A stretch of DNA of 64,000 nucleotides, from contig NC_090319.1 in NCBI RefSeq assembly GCF_040869045.1, positions 344,700,302-344,764,301 on the forward strand, read 5' to 3'. How positions within the stretch are numbered: position 1 is the first letter of the stretch; the number at the start of each line of letters is the position of its first letter. This stretch comes from Eurosta solidaginis. Its lineage: Eukaryota; Arthropoda; Insecta; Diptera; Tephritidae. Made by a program: the position numbers and the translations under genes. This document shows positions 22,821-33,919 of the stretch, piece by piece. The notes under the pieces were generated by a model. It saw only the letters and a list, made by a program, of their open reading frames with translations, was not told the DNA's origin and did no database searches.

Positions 22821-24406
22821 CCATACGTGTGGGGGCGTCTCCGTTTATTGTGCAGAACGTCGTTTCTTATATTTGATCCGGCAACATCTCACCCCTACTG
22901 TCCGTCCGCAAGTTTGAATGCCATACATCGTGATGGGCATTGAAATCGCCTAAGATAATGCGATTGTTGCCAGTGAGTAAGGCGCTGATATTAGGGTGGT
23001 ATCCACTAGGGCAACAGGTGGCAGGAGGGATGATGTTGTTGTTGTTATTGTAGCGATAAGGTTGCTCCTCGAAGGCTTTGGGGAGTGTTATCGATGTGAT
23101 GGTCCTTTTCCGGATACAGATCCGGTATGTTCCGGTACCACAGCAACATTAAGGTGCTAGCCCGACCATCTCGGTAACGATTTTTATGGCCACATTAAAC
23201 TTTCAGGCCATTCCCTCCCTCCCCACCCCCAAGTACCATGAGGAGTTTGGGGTCGCCAGAGCCTCGTCTGTTAGTGAAACAGGATTCGCCGCGGATAGGT
23301 GAGGTTGACAATTGAGTTTGGAGAAGCTCTATATTGCGCTGGCAACCTGAAGGGTAGCGCTACACAGCCCCTTGAATCTGGTATTTTAGTCGCCCCTTAC
23401 GACAGGCATACCTACCGCGGGTATATGACCCCCTAACCCGCTGGGGGTGCAGGAGGGTTGTAGATGTTGATGATTTCTAGATTTGCATCGCCTGACCGGA
23501 AAGATAAGCCTTGACGTTCTAAGACACTGTGGTCGATGTAGGGATCAAATATATGATATTGCACAGAGTGGTGTATGATAAACGCGAGGTCGCCTCCATT
23601 TCCGCTCTCGCGATCTTTTCTGTGGACATTATACCCAGAACAGGCCTGCAGTGCAGATCTTGCTGTGAGTTTACTCTCTTGAATCGCAGCAATGCGAATG
23701 TCTTCATGAAATCGCCTATATCCGTGATCTTCCCAGTTAATCCATTACAGTTTAACTGCAGAATTCTGAAGTGCATAGGAGGAGACGTTGTCACTCTGGG
23801 GGTAAGTGACGGGTGACTACGCCTGGGTTGCGGAAGGCTAGGACGCGACTGCTGTTGTGGTCCTGGGACTGGACGTCCTGGGGTAAGCATTGGGGTAACC
23901 GGTGTATTTGCGTATGCGGCCTGGCAACATAGTGCAATGAAACCCGTAGGAGGGTTGCCGTCGCGGAGACCAGAACATCTTGGAAAGTGGCACCGTCCAT
24001 GGCAGGAGCTACAGTGGGCGGATGTCGCAAACATATATGTTCTGTGCTGCAGACGGTGCAGCGGGAGGTAGGGCCTGAGAATCTGTTTCCCTGACCTACA
24101 GAATTGCTGCCGGAAAAGAGGGGGAGAAGACGGGGGCAGGGGCTGAGGCATTGCTCCCGACTCTACTGCGGAGATTGTAGGTATGACTGGGAGTAGCCGT
24201 GTGAGTTGGTGGCGCCGTGGGGCGCGAGCAGCAGCGAGTACTTGTTGTGGCTTGCTGAGCAGCTGGGCTGCTGGAAGGTAGGAGGGGCTAAGGCGCAGAC
24301 TACGGGACGTCGTAGGGCGTGAACAACAAGGAGCTACAAAAGAGTTATAGAAATTACGTAGACGTCTAATTTTGGGATCTAGACCAGAACCACCTGTCCG
24401 ATGCAA
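22820..24406 (-). pseudogene. Endonuclease-containing part of the Jockey-like ORF, interrupted
   Basis: The open frame 24406-23519 starts with a degraded zinc-finger-like region and a P/S-rich stretch, then 'RILQLNCNGLTGKI' (about 23770-23725), the N-terminal signature of the AP-type endonuclease of insect LINEs (first catalytic N). The frame resumes at 23520-23449 ('LSFRSGDANLEIINIY'), is cut by a nested SINE-like insertion, and continues upstream of 23020 with the catalytic 'GDFNAHH' at about 22951-22929. Its enzymatic role would be nicking target DNA. The middle of the domain ('QETK' block) is damaged. Confidence 0.8.
23030..23448 (-). mobile_element. Nested SINE-like insertion with 9-bp target duplication and CAA-type tail
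   Basis: GCAGGAGGG is present at 23021-23029 and 23449-23457, exactly where the endonuclease sequence is interrupted; removing the insert restores 'INIYxPPAT'. On the minus strand the insert opens 'cccccagcgggttaggggg' and closes with 'acaataacaacaacaacat', a tail typical of LINE-mobilised non-autonomous elements. It has no ORF. A decayed relative in the opposite orientation is at 49085-49260. Confidence 0.85.
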
Positions 24407-24576
24407 CCATAACCATCCCTTACACGAGACACACTGACAAGAGTATGACCGTCCTATAAAGATTCTTTTCCGGCAGCAAAACCATTTCTCAGGACTGAGG
24501 TCAGGAGACGGACCCAGGTTCTAAGTTATCGAATATTTTTGTTGTTGTGCCTTTATTTACTAAGAGCTTAGTGATG

Positions 24577-24880
24577 CTAAAATTCGCAGCAATAACTTAG
24601 CAAAACCTTGATTTTAGCTCCCAGATCATTTAGCACTTCAATACATTCATCAACTAGCTTAAAAGTAATTATGTAAGACTGTAAGGCATGTAAGGCTGCC
24701 GGACTGTCAGATATAATGTGAACACTCCTCGAGGATAAGCCTTCTTGTAGACATTCTCTACCGCAACCTTTCTTTGCATGGATTTCTGCCTGAAAAACAA
24801 TGGGGTACCATCCCAATGGTAACGATTTCTTGAAGTTCGGCCCATAGATGCCAGCTTCAGGTTTTTCTTAAGAAAATTTT
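24577..24880 (-). pseudogene. LINE RNase H fragment
   Basis: Minus strand reads 'YPIVFQAEIHAKKGC' then 'VHIISDSPAALHALQSY' and 'KLVDECIEVLNDLG', the RNase H blocks of R1/Jockey-type elements (catalytic E and D visible). It precedes the neighbouring element's endonuclease on the same strand, so it is from a different insertion. The ORF 24669-25118 is an out-of-frame shadow. Confidence 0.75.
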
Positions 24881-25119
24881 TATACATACGCGAACCAGTC
24901 CTCTGAGTTAAGATAAGTAAGATTTCATGCTTCCCAAAAAGTTCGTCCACAATATACACCTCGAAATTCCATGAGATTCTGAGCGTAGGGGCCATTACAT
25001 GACGTATTTGGTGATTTTTGAAAACCATTAAATGTCTGCTATATTTAAATTTATTGGTATGACATAAGCTCAAGGCAAATACATTAAGACCATTCTGCTT
25101 TTCATTAACGCCACTCATA

Positions 25120-25920
25120 TTATCTCAAGTGGCAATAAGGTCAATTGTTTTATTTCTCATTGCCACGTTTTAAAATGTAAACAACTCAAGCATTTACAGT
25201 TACATTTATTGATCTCGTTATTTTTTTGTCTTACGTCGAAGTGGTCAATTGACCACCTAGGAATATTGAATTTATGCCACCTTTAGTTTGATATAGACCA
25301 CCATTTCATCAATTAATCGACATTGGTATCGGTAGCTATTACCGAAAATATTTTTGGGATAGAAATATGGCCAAATAATCGTGTTTCAGAAGATAGATCC
25401 AAAACATAACTGGGCAAAGTGAACAAATTCCAATCAATTCCACCGAAAGCTTAGTATTTAGTGGTAAAGGAATTGAAAATTTAGTGCACTGTGTCCAAAT
25501 ACTGCCCAAAATCATTAGACTATTTGTTTATCCGATATACTCTTAAAAATCCGCTGTTATAATTTTAAAATAAATCATAATGAAAAGTTTGAATAAATGT
25601 GTAACTAAGCATCTAAACAAATTGTATGCGCCTCAGGTTAGGTAGAACGGGCAGATCCATGAGGCCCTCACATAGACTAAATAAATAGGGTCAAACTTGC
25701 TCAACGAGCAAACTAAATAGCCTTATTGAAAACCAGGACCTATAATATAAAATAACTCCTAAAAGATTTCTAGCCCCTATACTACTTGCCGTTTTAGATC
25801 TGAGAGCTATACAACTCCTGAAAGCTGGGGTTGACGAACGCACGGCACGAGCATAAAACGTGCTCGATATTTTTATCCCCCAACAAATTGGTCCAAAACC
25901 AGTGTGAATTTGAAGAGACC
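25120..25920. other. No recognisable gene
   Basis: AT-rich. The piece 25620-25880 ('caggttaggtagaacgggcag', 'aaaacgtgctcgat') resembles degraded LINE 3' sequence (compare 44600-44625), too short to classify. Confidence 0.4.
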
Positions 25921-25946
25921 AAAATTTATTTAATTTATTATTTATC

Positions 25947-26310
25947 GGCGGCCACCGTGGTGTGATGGTAGCGTGCTCCGCCTACCACGCCGTATGCCCT
26001 GAGTTCACACCTCGGGCAAAGCAACACCAAAACTTTAAAAATAAGGTGTTTCAATTAGAAGAAAATTTTTCTAAGCGGGGTCGCCCCTCGGCAGTGTTTT
26101 GCAAGCGCTCCGGGTGTATTTCTGCCATGAAAATCTCTCAGTGAAAACTCATCAGCCTTGCAGATGCCGTTCGGAGTCGTCATAAAACATGTAGGTCCCG
26201 TCCGGCCAATTTGTAGGGAAAATCAGGAAGAGCACGACGCAAATTGGAAGAGAAGCTCGGCCTTAGATCTCTTCGGAGGCTATCGCGCCTTACATTTATT
26301 TTATTCTTTT
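25947..26310 (+). mobile_element. tRNA-derived SINE, copy S3
   Basis: Near-identical layout to S2 ('ggcggccaccgtggtgtgatgg', 'ctaagcggggtcgcccctcg', tail 'ttacatttattttatt'). 'aatttatttaattt' lies on both sides (25923-25936, 26313-26326); this 14-bp duplication is AT-rich and so a little less certain. Confidence 0.88.
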
Positions 26311-26329
26311 TTAATTTATTTAATTTGCT

Positions 26330-27523
26330 CCTACACTCGCAGTTGTCGAAATTTTCGTACAATTTTGCCAACTTTTCGAAAACGTTTTTGGGCTTGCATA
26401 TTTTCAGAGTCATTATTTCTGGAAATTTTTTCTGAATTAATGAAAAAAAAAGTTTTATAAAATTCGGGCCACATTTATATGTATGAGGCTATCCAAACCA
26501 AAACGCAATAAGGGCACCCATAAATTGTTTCAGATATGTCTTGGATTTATCTTCACTTTCTAAAACCTCTGTAATAATCTTTATGCGAAATAAAAAACGG
26601 ATAATCTTGCTTTTGTGGAATATTGGAAAAAATATGTTTCATGGAAAAATGCAATTTTTTCATAAAGTTTTTACTTTTTTTGAGCTGAAAATTTTGCAAT
26701 TTTCATATGAATGAGGACTAGACGTGGAGTACTGGTATACTCCGTAAGGTCGATTGAAGGAGTACTTTAAGAGTATTTGTGCAATATACGAGTACTCTGT
26801 TACTAATCATCCGAATACCCCTTTAGAGTACTCCATGGAACTCTACGGGCGAGAACTTTCCAAAAAATCCAAAAAAAAAATATACTTAATGCACCACTCA
26901 CAAGCAACGCTAGAGCTGCTCCATTTTTTAAGGGGTCGCTGAAATAATAGTACCAAACTCTCTATTCTATAAATAGCAAATACTATTCACATCAAAGTGC
27001 ACAAAATCCAATAACTGCCAAACCAAAACGCAGTAGCTTCAAACAACTATCTTCTTAATTTCAAGGCCAGTTGTCTGATATGTGTGTTTTTTTTTTGGTT
27101 GCATGTTTGTTCTTCCATAACTGCTATAAGTAATATCATAAGTAAGTATCATTTGAGCTTCCATTTAGGACTGTGCATTTTTTCGCATGTATCAAGGAAT
27201 TTTTTATGAGTTACTCATTGCGTTTTTGTTGGTAAATGAAGAACTTTTCAAAATGGGAATAAATTAGAGCTACATATGAATATACATATATGCAGGAGGC
27301 ATACAAATTGGATAAAACATTCATCTACGGCATCTAATAAACGTAACGGGAGTATTTGTGAACGTTTTTCAGAAACGAAAAACATATGTCAACGAAAAAT
27401 GCGTTACTCTGCAGCTTGTTTAGTTCATTACTTCGCCCACAATAGAAAACAAAAAAATACTCATACGCCATGGCGGCCATATGAAACAGTGAAGTTTTTC
27501 ATATAGATGCGTTAAACGCAATC
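26330..27523. other. No recognisable gene
   Basis: AT-rich with short ORFs. The stretch 26720-26850 has repeated 'gagtact' motifs, without a clear period. Confidence 0.4.
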
Positions 27524-27526
27524 TTA

Positions 27527-27933
27527 AGGGCCAATTAAACTTCCTTAACCCTAACGCCATAGTCATAACCATATTTTTACTTATCCATATCAAATTGGCA
27601 TCAGTTATTGGTGCCTTAACCTAAAAATCGTGAAAATTTGATAAAAATAAAGAAAACGTAAAAAATTACAAGCATATACCACAAAAATAAGTCTCTTAGT
27701 CAAAACGTATCCAAAACAATAAATAAAATCTACAAAAAGTTAATAAATTCTCCAACTCAAATATTTTTAGGTTATGGATATGGCGAAAAACCAAAAACCA
27801 ATGGGTTGGCTATGGTATGGTTATGACTTTAGCGTTATGGTATGGCACCATTAATCGATTACATTGATTTCCATAAGGTTGGTTCGATCAGCTGTTTTAT
27901 CTGGTTATGGATAAGTCACCATTACTTGGCCCT
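27527..27933. mobile_element. PIF/Harbinger-like MITE (407 bp) with TTA duplication
   Basis: Ends AGGGCCAAtTAA and TTACTTGGCCCT are inverted copies, flanked on both sides by TTA (27524-27526, 27934-27936), the target length and sequence used by PIF/Harbinger elements. The arms contain 'taaccctaacgccat' and 'atgactttagcgttatgg' in inverted relation. No transposase ORF. Confidence 0.75.
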
Positions 27934-28444
27934 TTATGCATTCCAGTAACATCGCCACAATCAACCAAGATGTTGCGCTTGTAAATATAAAGGAAATTCT
28001 GACTTGGCAATTGAAGTTTATTTCACCTTGCCCATTCACATACAAAATTTCGCGAAGCTCTGTTATAAACATTCTCACTATACAGGAAAAATACTTGCTA
28101 ACATATTTTGTTTTCTATTCATTTGTTAAATTGCAGTTTTTAACTGTGAAAAATTTTAGAAAAGTACCAGCAAGTTGGAAAAATAATTTCACTTGCAAAG
28201 TGTGAAGCACCCTTAGCCAAATCAAATGTCAAATTCTTCTTCTTATGCTTCGCTAGTAACACAATTTGGAAGATGGCTACTTTTTCATGTCAGATGGCGC
28301 TGGTGTTGCTCGATCTGCCGTTCTCCATGAAAATACGTGCAATCTACTCATATTGCAGAAGTTTGTTTAGAACGAATCTATATGAAAAACTGCTTATGTG
28401 ACGGACTTTTAAGGCCACATAATTTTTTTATGCTCGTCATTAAA

Positions 28445-28815
28445 ATAAAAATAAAAATAATAATACTAAAAGCAAGAAAATAATTAGGTAGATCCTAGGT
28501 AATAGTCATCACACTCCTCATCAATCTAGGGAGTTGATTAGACAATTAAATAAAAGCGTTGGGCGCGTGAAATTTCTAAAAATGTGAGGTGTAACATAAC
28601 CTTATTAGAGTTCAGTTGGTCTTATATATGACAATCAATAGAAATTTGACGCGTCCAACGCTTTTATTTAATTGTCTGATCAACTCCCTAGATTGATGAG
28701 GAGTGTGATGACTATTACCTAGCACCTACCTAGTTATTTCCTAGCTTTTAGTATTATTATTACTTCATGTAAGTATTGTTTTCACCAAAAAGGTTTAACT
28801 TAAAATTTTTTTTAA
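28445..28815. mobile_element. Long-inverted-repeat MITE, copy 1
   Basis: Arms of about 120 bp: 'taataatactaaaagc', 'catcacactcctcatcaatct' and 'aaataaaagcgttgg' on the left recur as reverse complements on the right. A second copy is at 37093-37479. The left outermost part is replaced by AT-rich sequence. Confidence 0.85.
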
Positions 28816-28834
28816 TTATTTTATTTTCAAGTTT

Positions 28835-29062
28835 TTAGTCTGTATTTAATTGCCTATTATTTCTCATTCTATTTAGTTCATTCAGTGACTCATTAATACA
28901 AGGACTCTTTCCTGACAATTTGTTGCAATCTAAGTCCTTAATACATAATCCTTCCAAAGACTTTACTCGACTCTGCGCCACGTATGCTTGTCCTCCTCCA
29001 ACTCCAAAATATTTTGATTTCACTTCTAGTACGGTAGTATGTAATATTTCTTCCAAATCCAA
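28835..29062 (-). pseudogene. Pif1-type helicase C-terminal remnant
   Basis: The minus-strand frame contains 'GGGQAYVAQSRVKSLEGL' followed by 'DLDCNKL', matching the C-terminal 'GQ.YVALSRv.sLeGL...dld' motif of Pif1-family helicases as carried by Helitron RepHel proteins. About 75 codons remain. It is not near visible Helitron ends, so the parent element is uncertain (another Pif1-bearing transposon or a host gene fragment is possible). Confidence 0.65.
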
Positions 29063-29074
29063 ATTTCATAATCG

Positions 29075-29310
29075 TACATCATAGGTCGCTTTCTATTCTT
29101 GTTTGTATTATGAGTTCCAAATATGAGCCAAATCGGACTACAAATAAGATTTTTTTGAATATCTCGATCCTTGCGCCACCTAGCGGCGATTTTTTTCATA
29201 AGTGGCTTTCTATTCTTGTATGTATTATGTGTTCCAAATATGAGCCAAATCGGACCATAAATACAATTTTTTGAAATATTTCGATCCATTCGCCACCTAT
29301 CGCAGTTTTT
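29075..29310. repeat. Two tandem units of ~116 bp
   Basis: 'ggctttctattcttg' with following 'ttccaaatatgagccaaatcgga' occurs at about 29090 and 29206. The minus-strand ORF at 29026-29289 simply reads the unit twice. Confidence 0.75.
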
Positions 29311-29544
29311 TTCTTATTATTGCATTGATATCGTATTCTGAACTATATTCCAAGTTTCAAGCTTGTAGCTTATCACGAAGTTGCTTAAATTTCAATTACA
29401 AAGTTCGTGCCAGCCTGTCAACTCAAGCTAAATAAATCCGTTTAATTAATAAAAACTTTCTTGTAGCTGTACATATAAAATTGTTAAGTCTATTTCAAAA
29501 TAAGTTTAATTAGTCTCACTATTTTTCATATCGGCTGCTGAGTG

Positions 29545-29850
29545 GAATAACACCCTATTTTGGATGTCGCTTGGAAAACGCGTTATCTCACAAAATGTTT
29601 GAATAACTCCCTATTTCAGCATTTGTTTCAAAAACGCCCCTTTTATAAATTCGGTTGAAGAACGCGCTAGTTCAAAATTTTTGTCAAAAACACCCCAGCT
29701 AATATCATAATGTATTCAGTATGAGATCAGATAGAACGTTTTTGAAACAAAATCTGAGAGAGGGCGTTTTTGAAAAAAATTCTGGAATTGAGGTTTATTC
29801 AAACGTTTTCTCAGATAGTGCGTTTTCGAAACTGCAGCCGGGGTAGAATA
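29545..29850. repeat. Imperfect inverted repeat with cgttttTGAAA motifs
   Basis: Left-side 'gtttcaaaaacgcccc' and right-side 'ggcgtttttgaaa' plus 'aacgtttttgaaac' pair in inverted orientation; the centre is near 29705. Probably a decayed fold-back MITE. Confidence 0.5.
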
Positions 29851-30469
29851 ATACTCACCTCAGGAGTCGATATATACTGGTATATTGAAGCAGTTTTTTT
29901 TTTTGTTCGGAGTCAAAGTCTTGCACCTATTTTCGGGCTCCTATATATTCAATTATCATGAAAGTGAAAATAGAATAGAATCTATCCCGCATAATAGCTA
30001 AAAATGTTTACAAAGATTCTAATAAGTATAGTTTCACATACCCAATGCTGCCGCAAATATGTTTTTCAATTGAGAATTACTGAAATAGTTCACTCCTTTT
30101 TTTAATGAAGTGAGCAGATGACCAAAATAAAAAATGTACGCATTTGCAATACCAACGCAACTACAAAAAACTAGTTGGCGTTTTTCTTAGTCTTTTTTAA
30201 TATTATTACTAGCAGACCTGGCAGACGTTGTTCTGCCCTAAATTTGGTCTATCTGCATATATTTTAATAAGCTTTTCCGTCTAACTCTGCCCTCCACCCT
30301 CTCCACTTTTTCCTAATCTTTGTATTCACTCCTCCCTCTGTATTTTTCGCTTCATCTATCTCCATCTTCGTCTCATTCTATCTCTTTCTCAGTCTCCTTC
30401 TCTCTTTTCTCTTCTCTCAAGTTTTTCTCATTCTTCATCTCTTATTGCCAGTCCCAGAGGGTGGTATGT

Positions 30470-30570
30470 ATTTTGTTCCAGTCCCATTCCGAGTCTCAGT
30501 CCCAGTCCCACTCCGAGTATCAGTCTCAGTCTCAGTCTCAGTCTCAGTCTCAGTCCCAGTCCCAGTCTGT
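30470..30570 (+). repeat. CAGTCT/CAGTCC microsatellite
   Basis: Uninterrupted 'cagtct' hexamers flanked by 'cagtcc' variants, lying within the Helitron. The apparent ORFs here (S/Q and L/R repeats) are translations of the microsatellite. Confidence 0.9.
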
Positions 30571-30752
30571 CTCTGGTCTGCTTCCCGGAAAAAAGCATCT
30601 TAAATACTAATATAGGCAAATGTATATACCAAATTTCAGGCAAATTGAATAGGACGTATGTAAAAAGGTATGTGGGTATTATTAATTCATGTCTTTATTT
30701 CGGCTTCGCATGCATATTTATCAGTGCAAGGTTGATGCGACTAAATCGAATA

Positions 30753-31111
30753 AAAAAAAAAATGTAAGGCGCGATAACCTCGGAAGAGATCTAAGGCCGA
30801 GCTTCTCTTCCAATTTGCGTCGTGCTCCTCCTGATTTTCCCTACAAATTGGCCGGACGGGACCTACATGTTTTATGCCGACTCCGAACGGCATCTGCAAG
30901 GCACATGAGTTTTCTCTGAGAGCTTTTCATGGCAGAAATACACCCGGAGCGCTTGCCAAACACTGCCGAGGGGCGACTCCGCTTAGAAAAATTTTCTTCT
31001 AATTGAAAAATCTTATTTCTAAAATTTTGATGTTGCTTTGCCCGGGGTTTCAACCCAGCGCATACGGTGTGGTAGGCGGAACACGCTACCATCACACCAC
31101 GGTGGTCGCTA
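30753..31111 (-). mobile_element. tRNA-derived SINE, copy S4, with 13-bp target duplication
   Basis: Complement of the S2 layout, including 'ggggcgactccgcttag' and the head near 31095. 'actaaatcgaata' flanks it exactly (30740-30752, 31112-31124). It inserted into the Helitron at 30209-32010. Confidence 0.93.
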
Positions 31112-31149
31112 ACTAAATCGAATATAACAATGAAAATTACTTTAAAGCT

Positions 31150-31870
31150 CTCAGCAACAGCTTTCATTTGATATCCATAATACACACGCATTCTAGGGGT
31201 ATCCGGGTCCATGTTTTGGCCTATATCTCGGGACCCTAGTCACCCAGCGGTGAAAACTTACTCTGTATTAAAGCACACATCAACAGCTTCAGTTTGATAC
31301 CCATAATGTAAAAACACATTCTAGGTGTATCCGGGTCCATGTTTTGGACTATATCTCGAGACCCTAGTCACCCAGCGGCATAAAACTTGCTCTGTACTAA
31401 AGCACACAGCAACAGCTTCAATTTGATACCCATAATGTAAAAGCACATCCCTGATCCACGTTTTGACCTGTATCACGAGACCCTAGTCACCCAGGGGTAT
31501 GAAAATTACCCTCTACTAAAGCACTCTTCAACAGATTTAATTTGATATCGTATATTATAAACATATTCTAGGGGTACCCGGGTCCACGTTTTGGCCTATA
31601 TCTCGAGACCCTAATCACCCAGGGGTATGAAAATTACCCTCTACTAAAGCACTCATCAACAGCTTTCATTTGATATCATATTCTATAGACATATTCTAGG
31701 GGTACCCGGGTCCACGTTTTGGCCTTTATCTCGAGACCCTAATCACCAGGGGTATGAAAATTACCCTCTACTAAATCACTAATCAAGAGCTTTCATTTGT
31801 TATCCATATTCTATAGACATATTCTAGGAGTACCTGGGTCCACGTTTTGGCCTATATCTCGAGACCCTGT
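31150..31870. repeat. 128-bp tandem repeat array inside the Helitron
   Basis: The marker 'ttctag' recurs at 31191, 31319, 31566, 31694 and 31822 (spacing 128; one marker missing between 31319 and 31566, near the variant 'cacatccctg'). Each unit carries 'tttgatatc' or 'tttgatacc' and 'atatctcgagaccct'. The same core phrase order occurs in the ~130-bp units of the high-copy repeat. Confidence 0.88.
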
Positions 31871-32399
31871 GCGTCAATCGCAACCAACCCTATATGCAAG
31901 CTACCGCGTGAGGTATACGCAACTTATGTGAAAGTTTGAACAAAATCGACCGAATAGTTTTTGATTCTATAAGCCTCACACAAACGGACATTCATTTTTA
32001 TATATATAGATTAAAGATTAATTTGGGAAAAACGTAATTATTTAATTTTGGAATCGAAAATTACTATTAATTAATAACTAGTTTTTAATTCGGTAATCAA
32101 ACTTTGAAATAATGTAAGACTATGTACATTTTAGCAGCTGCATACGCAGTATGTGGCTCATTTATAATTTACATAAAACACGTTAAATATTTATTCAGAC
32201 GCCATGTTGACACTAACGAAATTTGTGTCTATGTTTAGCTTTGGTTAGGTCTGTTAATAAAATAAACGTACTAAGCACATAAAAACGCAGAATTTACAAC
32301 AAATTTATAGCAGCGAACAGAAAAACAAAGCACAGACAATTTTTATTGAAATTTCGTCAATTCTTACTTTTCTTCTATGAATTTGTAGCTGATATTATT

Positions 32400-33919
32400 C
32401 AGGGCCGGATTAACAGGTAGGCAGAATAGGCAGTTGCCTGGAGCCCCCGAATTTAGGGGACCCCCGAAAAATGAAAAAGACTTCTAAAATTTTCTTACAA
32501 ACATAAAATTCTAGAGAGTGAAAGAAAAATATAATCAGAACTTTAAAATAAGTTTTACTCAAATAAATAAAATTCAACTGACCGCATTCAAAAGGCGACG
32601 ACGACAAACTAGACAAGGTTCCTAAAAAGGACATTTCCGACTCATTTGACAAATATCATTTGACAGTATGAGCGTGCAAAGAAGTGTATCGAAGTGAAAG
32701 GAGAGTATATTGATTAATAAAAAAGGTTTATAACTTTTCTCCAGTTGGAAGGTCATACTAGTGAAAGTCTGGCGAATCAAGCTTTAAAGTTTCTTACTGA
32801 AGACTGTGGGTTATTCAAAATTGTTGATGACAATAATATGACAATGCATTAAACATGCCCGTGAAGTATAAAGGTGTACAAGCAAGAATATTGAATTTGA
32901 ATGAGAATGCGATCTATGTTCCCTGTTCCGTGCATTCCCTTAATTTGGTTGGGGAGCATGCTGTGAAGTTCTGTTTTTATGCAGTAGATTTTTTCGCCAT
33001 TATGCAGATATTATATAATTTTTTTCCGCTTCCACATATCGTTGGGCGTATTAAAAAATAAAATAAACAATGAGAAACTTCGAAGACATTGTCAACTACA
33101 CGCTGGGAACCACATTCGAATGCGACGAATGCAGTTTACGATTCATTTGATATCATATTAGAAGCTCTAGAAATCATTGCTGATCACAAAATACTGATAA
33201 TCGTTATGAGGCGACGTGTATCGCGGGTAAAATGCAAAAATTCGAATTTGGTTTCATGTTGATTTTATGGAACTCTATTTTGACTGCTATGCGTTTAGTG
33301 AGTAAGTCATTGCAAAGTGAAAAAGCAGATTTGCAAACGTGTCCTTTTTTGTACGGAGACCACCACGAAGCTATAAATAACTTAGTTCGTTTTTATTCTA
33401 GAGATTTGGACAAATTTTTTATTGAAATGAAACAATTCCAAATATACGTAAACACACTGATGCACAAAAAACTCATAGCCATTTGTATAAGATTCTAATG
33501 GAAGATCAATTAGCCGATGTATTTCCTAACACAAAAATAGCTCTTCGGATTTCTTTTACATTGATGATCACAAATTGTTCTGCGAACAATCCTTCTCGCA
33601 ATTAAAAAGAATCAAAGCTGCAGAAAGAGCTACAACGCGACAAGAGCGACTCGAGATTTTACTTTGCATTGAGTCAGATTTATTAAACAAAATCGATATT
33701 GATGATATAATTGATGAGTTTGCCGAAAACAAATGTAGAAAACGACATGTTTAAAATGTAAATAGTAATTTTATTGATATTATTACATTGTGACAATAAA
33801 GTTTTTATGAAAGATATAAGTTTGTATTTTTTAATCGAAAAAAGAAGGGAACGGACGTAAAAACAAGGCCCACAAATTGATGGTTGCCTAGAGCCCCGTT
33901 GCGGGTCAATCCGGACCTG
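32400..33919 (+). mobile_element. hAT transposon, degenerate (about 1.5 kb)
   Basis: Ends CAGGGCCGGATTAAC and the complement of CAGGTCCGGATTGAC form hAT-type terminal inverted repeats, followed inside by 'gttgcctggagcccc' and its counterpart. The transposase remnant lies between. No matching 8-bp duplication is present: 'atattatt' on the left, 'atgaaagg' on the right. Confidence 0.85.
32735..33755 (+). pseudogene. hAT transposase remnant (ZMYM1-like group)
   Basis: Frames in order give 'MPVKYKGVQARILNLN' and 'CSVHSLNLVG' (32855-32960, the 'GKYkG.QA.i...PC.AHSLNLV' block); 'MRLVSKSLQSEKADL' (33285-33345, mid-domain); and 'CEQSFSQLKRIK' plus 'NKIDIDDIIDEFAE' (33570-33735, the C-terminal hAT dimerisation region). 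Frame changes and stops separate the blocks and the N-terminal part is missing. In life the enzyme would cut and rejoin the element's ends. Confidence 0.8.

Larger units (their letters stand above)
20736..24540 (-). mobile_element. Jockey-like non-LTR retrotransposon, lightly damaged
   Basis: On the minus strand the element runs from a cysteine-containing N-terminal region (about 24500-24400), through a proline/serine-rich segment, an endonuclease, an RT with all core motifs, to a C-terminal tail near 20740. It is about 3.4 kb without a 419-bp nested insertion. Damage is limited to a few stops and frameshifts, so it is fairly young. No poly(A) or target duplication was confirmed. Fragments of the same family are at 20394-20735 and 51340-51600. 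Confidence 0.85.
30209..32010 (-). mobile_element. Non-autonomous Helitron (about 1.8 kb) with both ends
   Basis: On the minus strand the 5' end is A|TCTATATATATAAAAATG at 32010. The 3' end is a GGCAG...CTGCC hairpin followed 7-8 bases later by CTAG|T at 30209, as Helitrons require, with insertion between host A and T. The interior holds pyrimidine-rich sequence and a (CAGTCT)n tract (30470-30570), a nested SINE (30753-31111), and five or six tandem units of 128 bp (31150-31870). No Rep/helicase ORF; mobilisation would need another element. Confidence 0.85.
29957..32399. repeat. Duplicated block, copy 1
   Basis: Segment A (29957-30208) and segment B (about 32029-32399) match 33920-34164 and about 34974-35317 in the same order. 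Each pair is separated by a Helitron whose CTAG end abuts the same 'tattatta' sequence. Segment B ends in the left part of a Tc1/mariner-like MITE, cut by the hAT. Confidence 0.8.

Noticed and set aside
30428..30643. Repetitive L/R peptide ORF
   Set aside because: Translation of a CAGTCT microsatellite.
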